DNA from: Megalobrama amblycephala
Lineage: Eukaryota; Chordata; Actinopteri; Cypriniformes; Xenocyprididae
NCBI RefSeq assembly: GCF_018812025.1
Contig: NC_063065.1
Span: 32,815,121-32,879,120 of the forward strand
Reading direction: 5' to 3'
Length of the DNA stretch: 64,000 bases
Part shown: piece after piece, positions 62,601 to 64,000 of the stretch
Layout: each line of letters opens with the position of its first letter
Position numbering within the stretch: position 1 is the first letter of the stretch
Notes under the pieces: model-generated
What the model was told of the DNA's origin: nothing
Seen by the model: the letters and a program-made list of their open reading frames with translations, nothing else
Database searches by the model: none
Position numbers and translations under genes: made by a program

Positions 62601-64000
62601 AAATGCCTTCAATATTTTATTTCTCGACTGTTCTTTAAACAACTGAATTGGAGGAAGGAAACTCCACAAGCAAGCTATTTATTATTTATATTTATTTTGA
62701 GTCTAAATTAAAACATTGCATAACTACAACAATAACCACTGGTGTTAAGTATCGCAGTCTTTAGGATTTAACGCTTAAAATGGAAATGACATTTCTGCTT
62801 TTACATTTTGCACCACTAATTCAGCAGGACGAATTATTATTATTTAAGTAATTTAATTTCACTTTTGTTCCCCCCATTATTGCCAGAGATTAAATATAAC
62901 CAAGTCCCCAGAGCAACGTTTTAATTCACTAAAACGTCAAATCGTGACGAATTTACTTATCTAGCCTACGTGGTTGTATTGAAATACTTTCAAGCATTAT
63001 TTGACTCTCGTCTTGGCCTTGTTTGGGACCAGTATATGGTAGGAGTGAAGGACTTCAGTCCAAGAAAAGAGTCACTCTTGGGCTTTTGTTCTTGGTTGCA
63101 ACTTGCTTGATCGCCCCATTAGGCACATCAAGATCATGCGCGTGCATGATATCGCCAGTGCACAATTCTCACTGAGCTACAAAAGATGCTATTTGGATAT
63201 TTAAATCTACAAAATGATAAATTGTTTAACCATCGCGTATTTCGACACTTCACGGCTAGAAAGTGCAAAGTTTTCTAGAATAAGAGAGGGGATGTATAGC
63301 CTACCTATATGGAGGGAGGGGGCAATCTGAGCGCTTGTAAGTCCAGGCAAGCACGCGGTCTGTACTATTAGGAGTACTATGCATGCATGCAACTTTGTGT
63401 GTGTGTGTGAGTGAGTGTGTCTCAGATAACACAAGATCATTAGCATGTGCAAATTTAAACTGTGCCCCAAGGCTATGAAACTAATGAATCGAGCATTGCA
63501 GTGTTCCTAATTCGTGGCCATTTGGATGTATTTTTGTTTTTAAATGTGTTCCGAAGACATGTTAGTTGCAAAGCGGTGCTTAGTCGCTTAAAGGAAAATG
63601 CGATATACGCTACAATGTTTACATGTTCCTCTTGGGGGTGTGCACAAGTGCAGGCGCGAGTGTAGACTGCCGTGCGCGTGCATGCGCGTGAGAAATAGCC
63701 CACCGACAGGAGGAGATACTGACTTCGGGAAAATATAAACATATTGGCACATCAAACAGTAGGGGCGAATACGAAATGCATTATGTCGGAGGTGATTTTT
63801 TTTTTTTTTTTTTTTTTCGAAATATGTTCATATTCTCCTTCCACGGGTTATTAGGTTTTGAGATATGTGAATGATGGTAATAAAATGAATTGTTCGACTC
63901 TATTTAACACTCTATCTATTCAAACGTTCTGGTACATTTTCATTCATGCACCGTTAGAGTAGCAGTAGAAAGTGTTATGTATTGATCCGTACAATGGAAT
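62601..64000. other. Downstream of zic1, no gene; candidate regulatory stretch
   Basis: 62990-63190 and 63440-63680 are single-copy-looking and mixed in composition, so may be regulatory. A (GT)n-like tract lies at 63397-63420 and a poly-T tract at 63796-63817. Short ORFs on both strands (for example 63207-63742) show no domain. Confidence 0.35.

Overview
The window looks like nuclear DNA from a teleost fish, most probably a cypriniform (zebrafish/carp group). The DNA is AT-rich with many microsatellites. It carries several short palindromic DNA transposons of types I associate with zebrafish and its relatives. Its only protein-coding genes are two intron-containing vertebrate Zic zinc-finger genes. 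There is no bacterial gene layout, operon or CRISPR array.

Layout. (1) From 1 to about 50.7 kb I find no credible protein-coding gene. This flank alternates between interspersed repeats and stretches of balanced, non-repetitive sequence that could be cis-regulatory. The repeats include TTAA-flanked MITEs, two or more hAT-type elements with 8-bp target duplications, a large palindrome with tRNA-like ends, and 'TGCTGGGTTAAA' palindromic repeats. (2) zic4 lies on the minus strand (coding exons 53872-55033 and 51419-51858) with its 3'UTR running down to about 50.7 kb. (3) A 4.5-kb head-to-head intergenic region (55034-59582) holds both promoters. (4) zic1 lies on the plus strand (coding exons 59583-60552, 61017-61180, 61516-61713) with its 3'UTR to about 62.6 kb. 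(5) Downstream sequence without a gene runs to 64 kb.

How the parts work together. Zic1 and Zic4 are nuclear C2H2 transcription factors of the Gli/Zic superfamily. As a divergent pair they are co-expressed in vertebrate dorsal neural tube, cerebellar precursors and dorsal somites, and in medaka they specify dorsal trunk identity. Both open reading frames here are intact across splice sites, with five zinc fingers each. The long gene-free flank on the zic4 side is where remote shared enhancers would be expected, but constraint cannot be measured from one sequence, so all enhancer calls below are low confidence.

The clearest non-genic observations are structural: exact target-site duplications, nested insertions with a paralogous empty site in the same window, a perfect 36-bp hairpin spanning a transposon/host junction, an inverted pair of TCF/LEF-type motifs, and Pumilio-type motifs in the inferred zic1 3'UTR. 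I did not find a convincing wholly new biological system.
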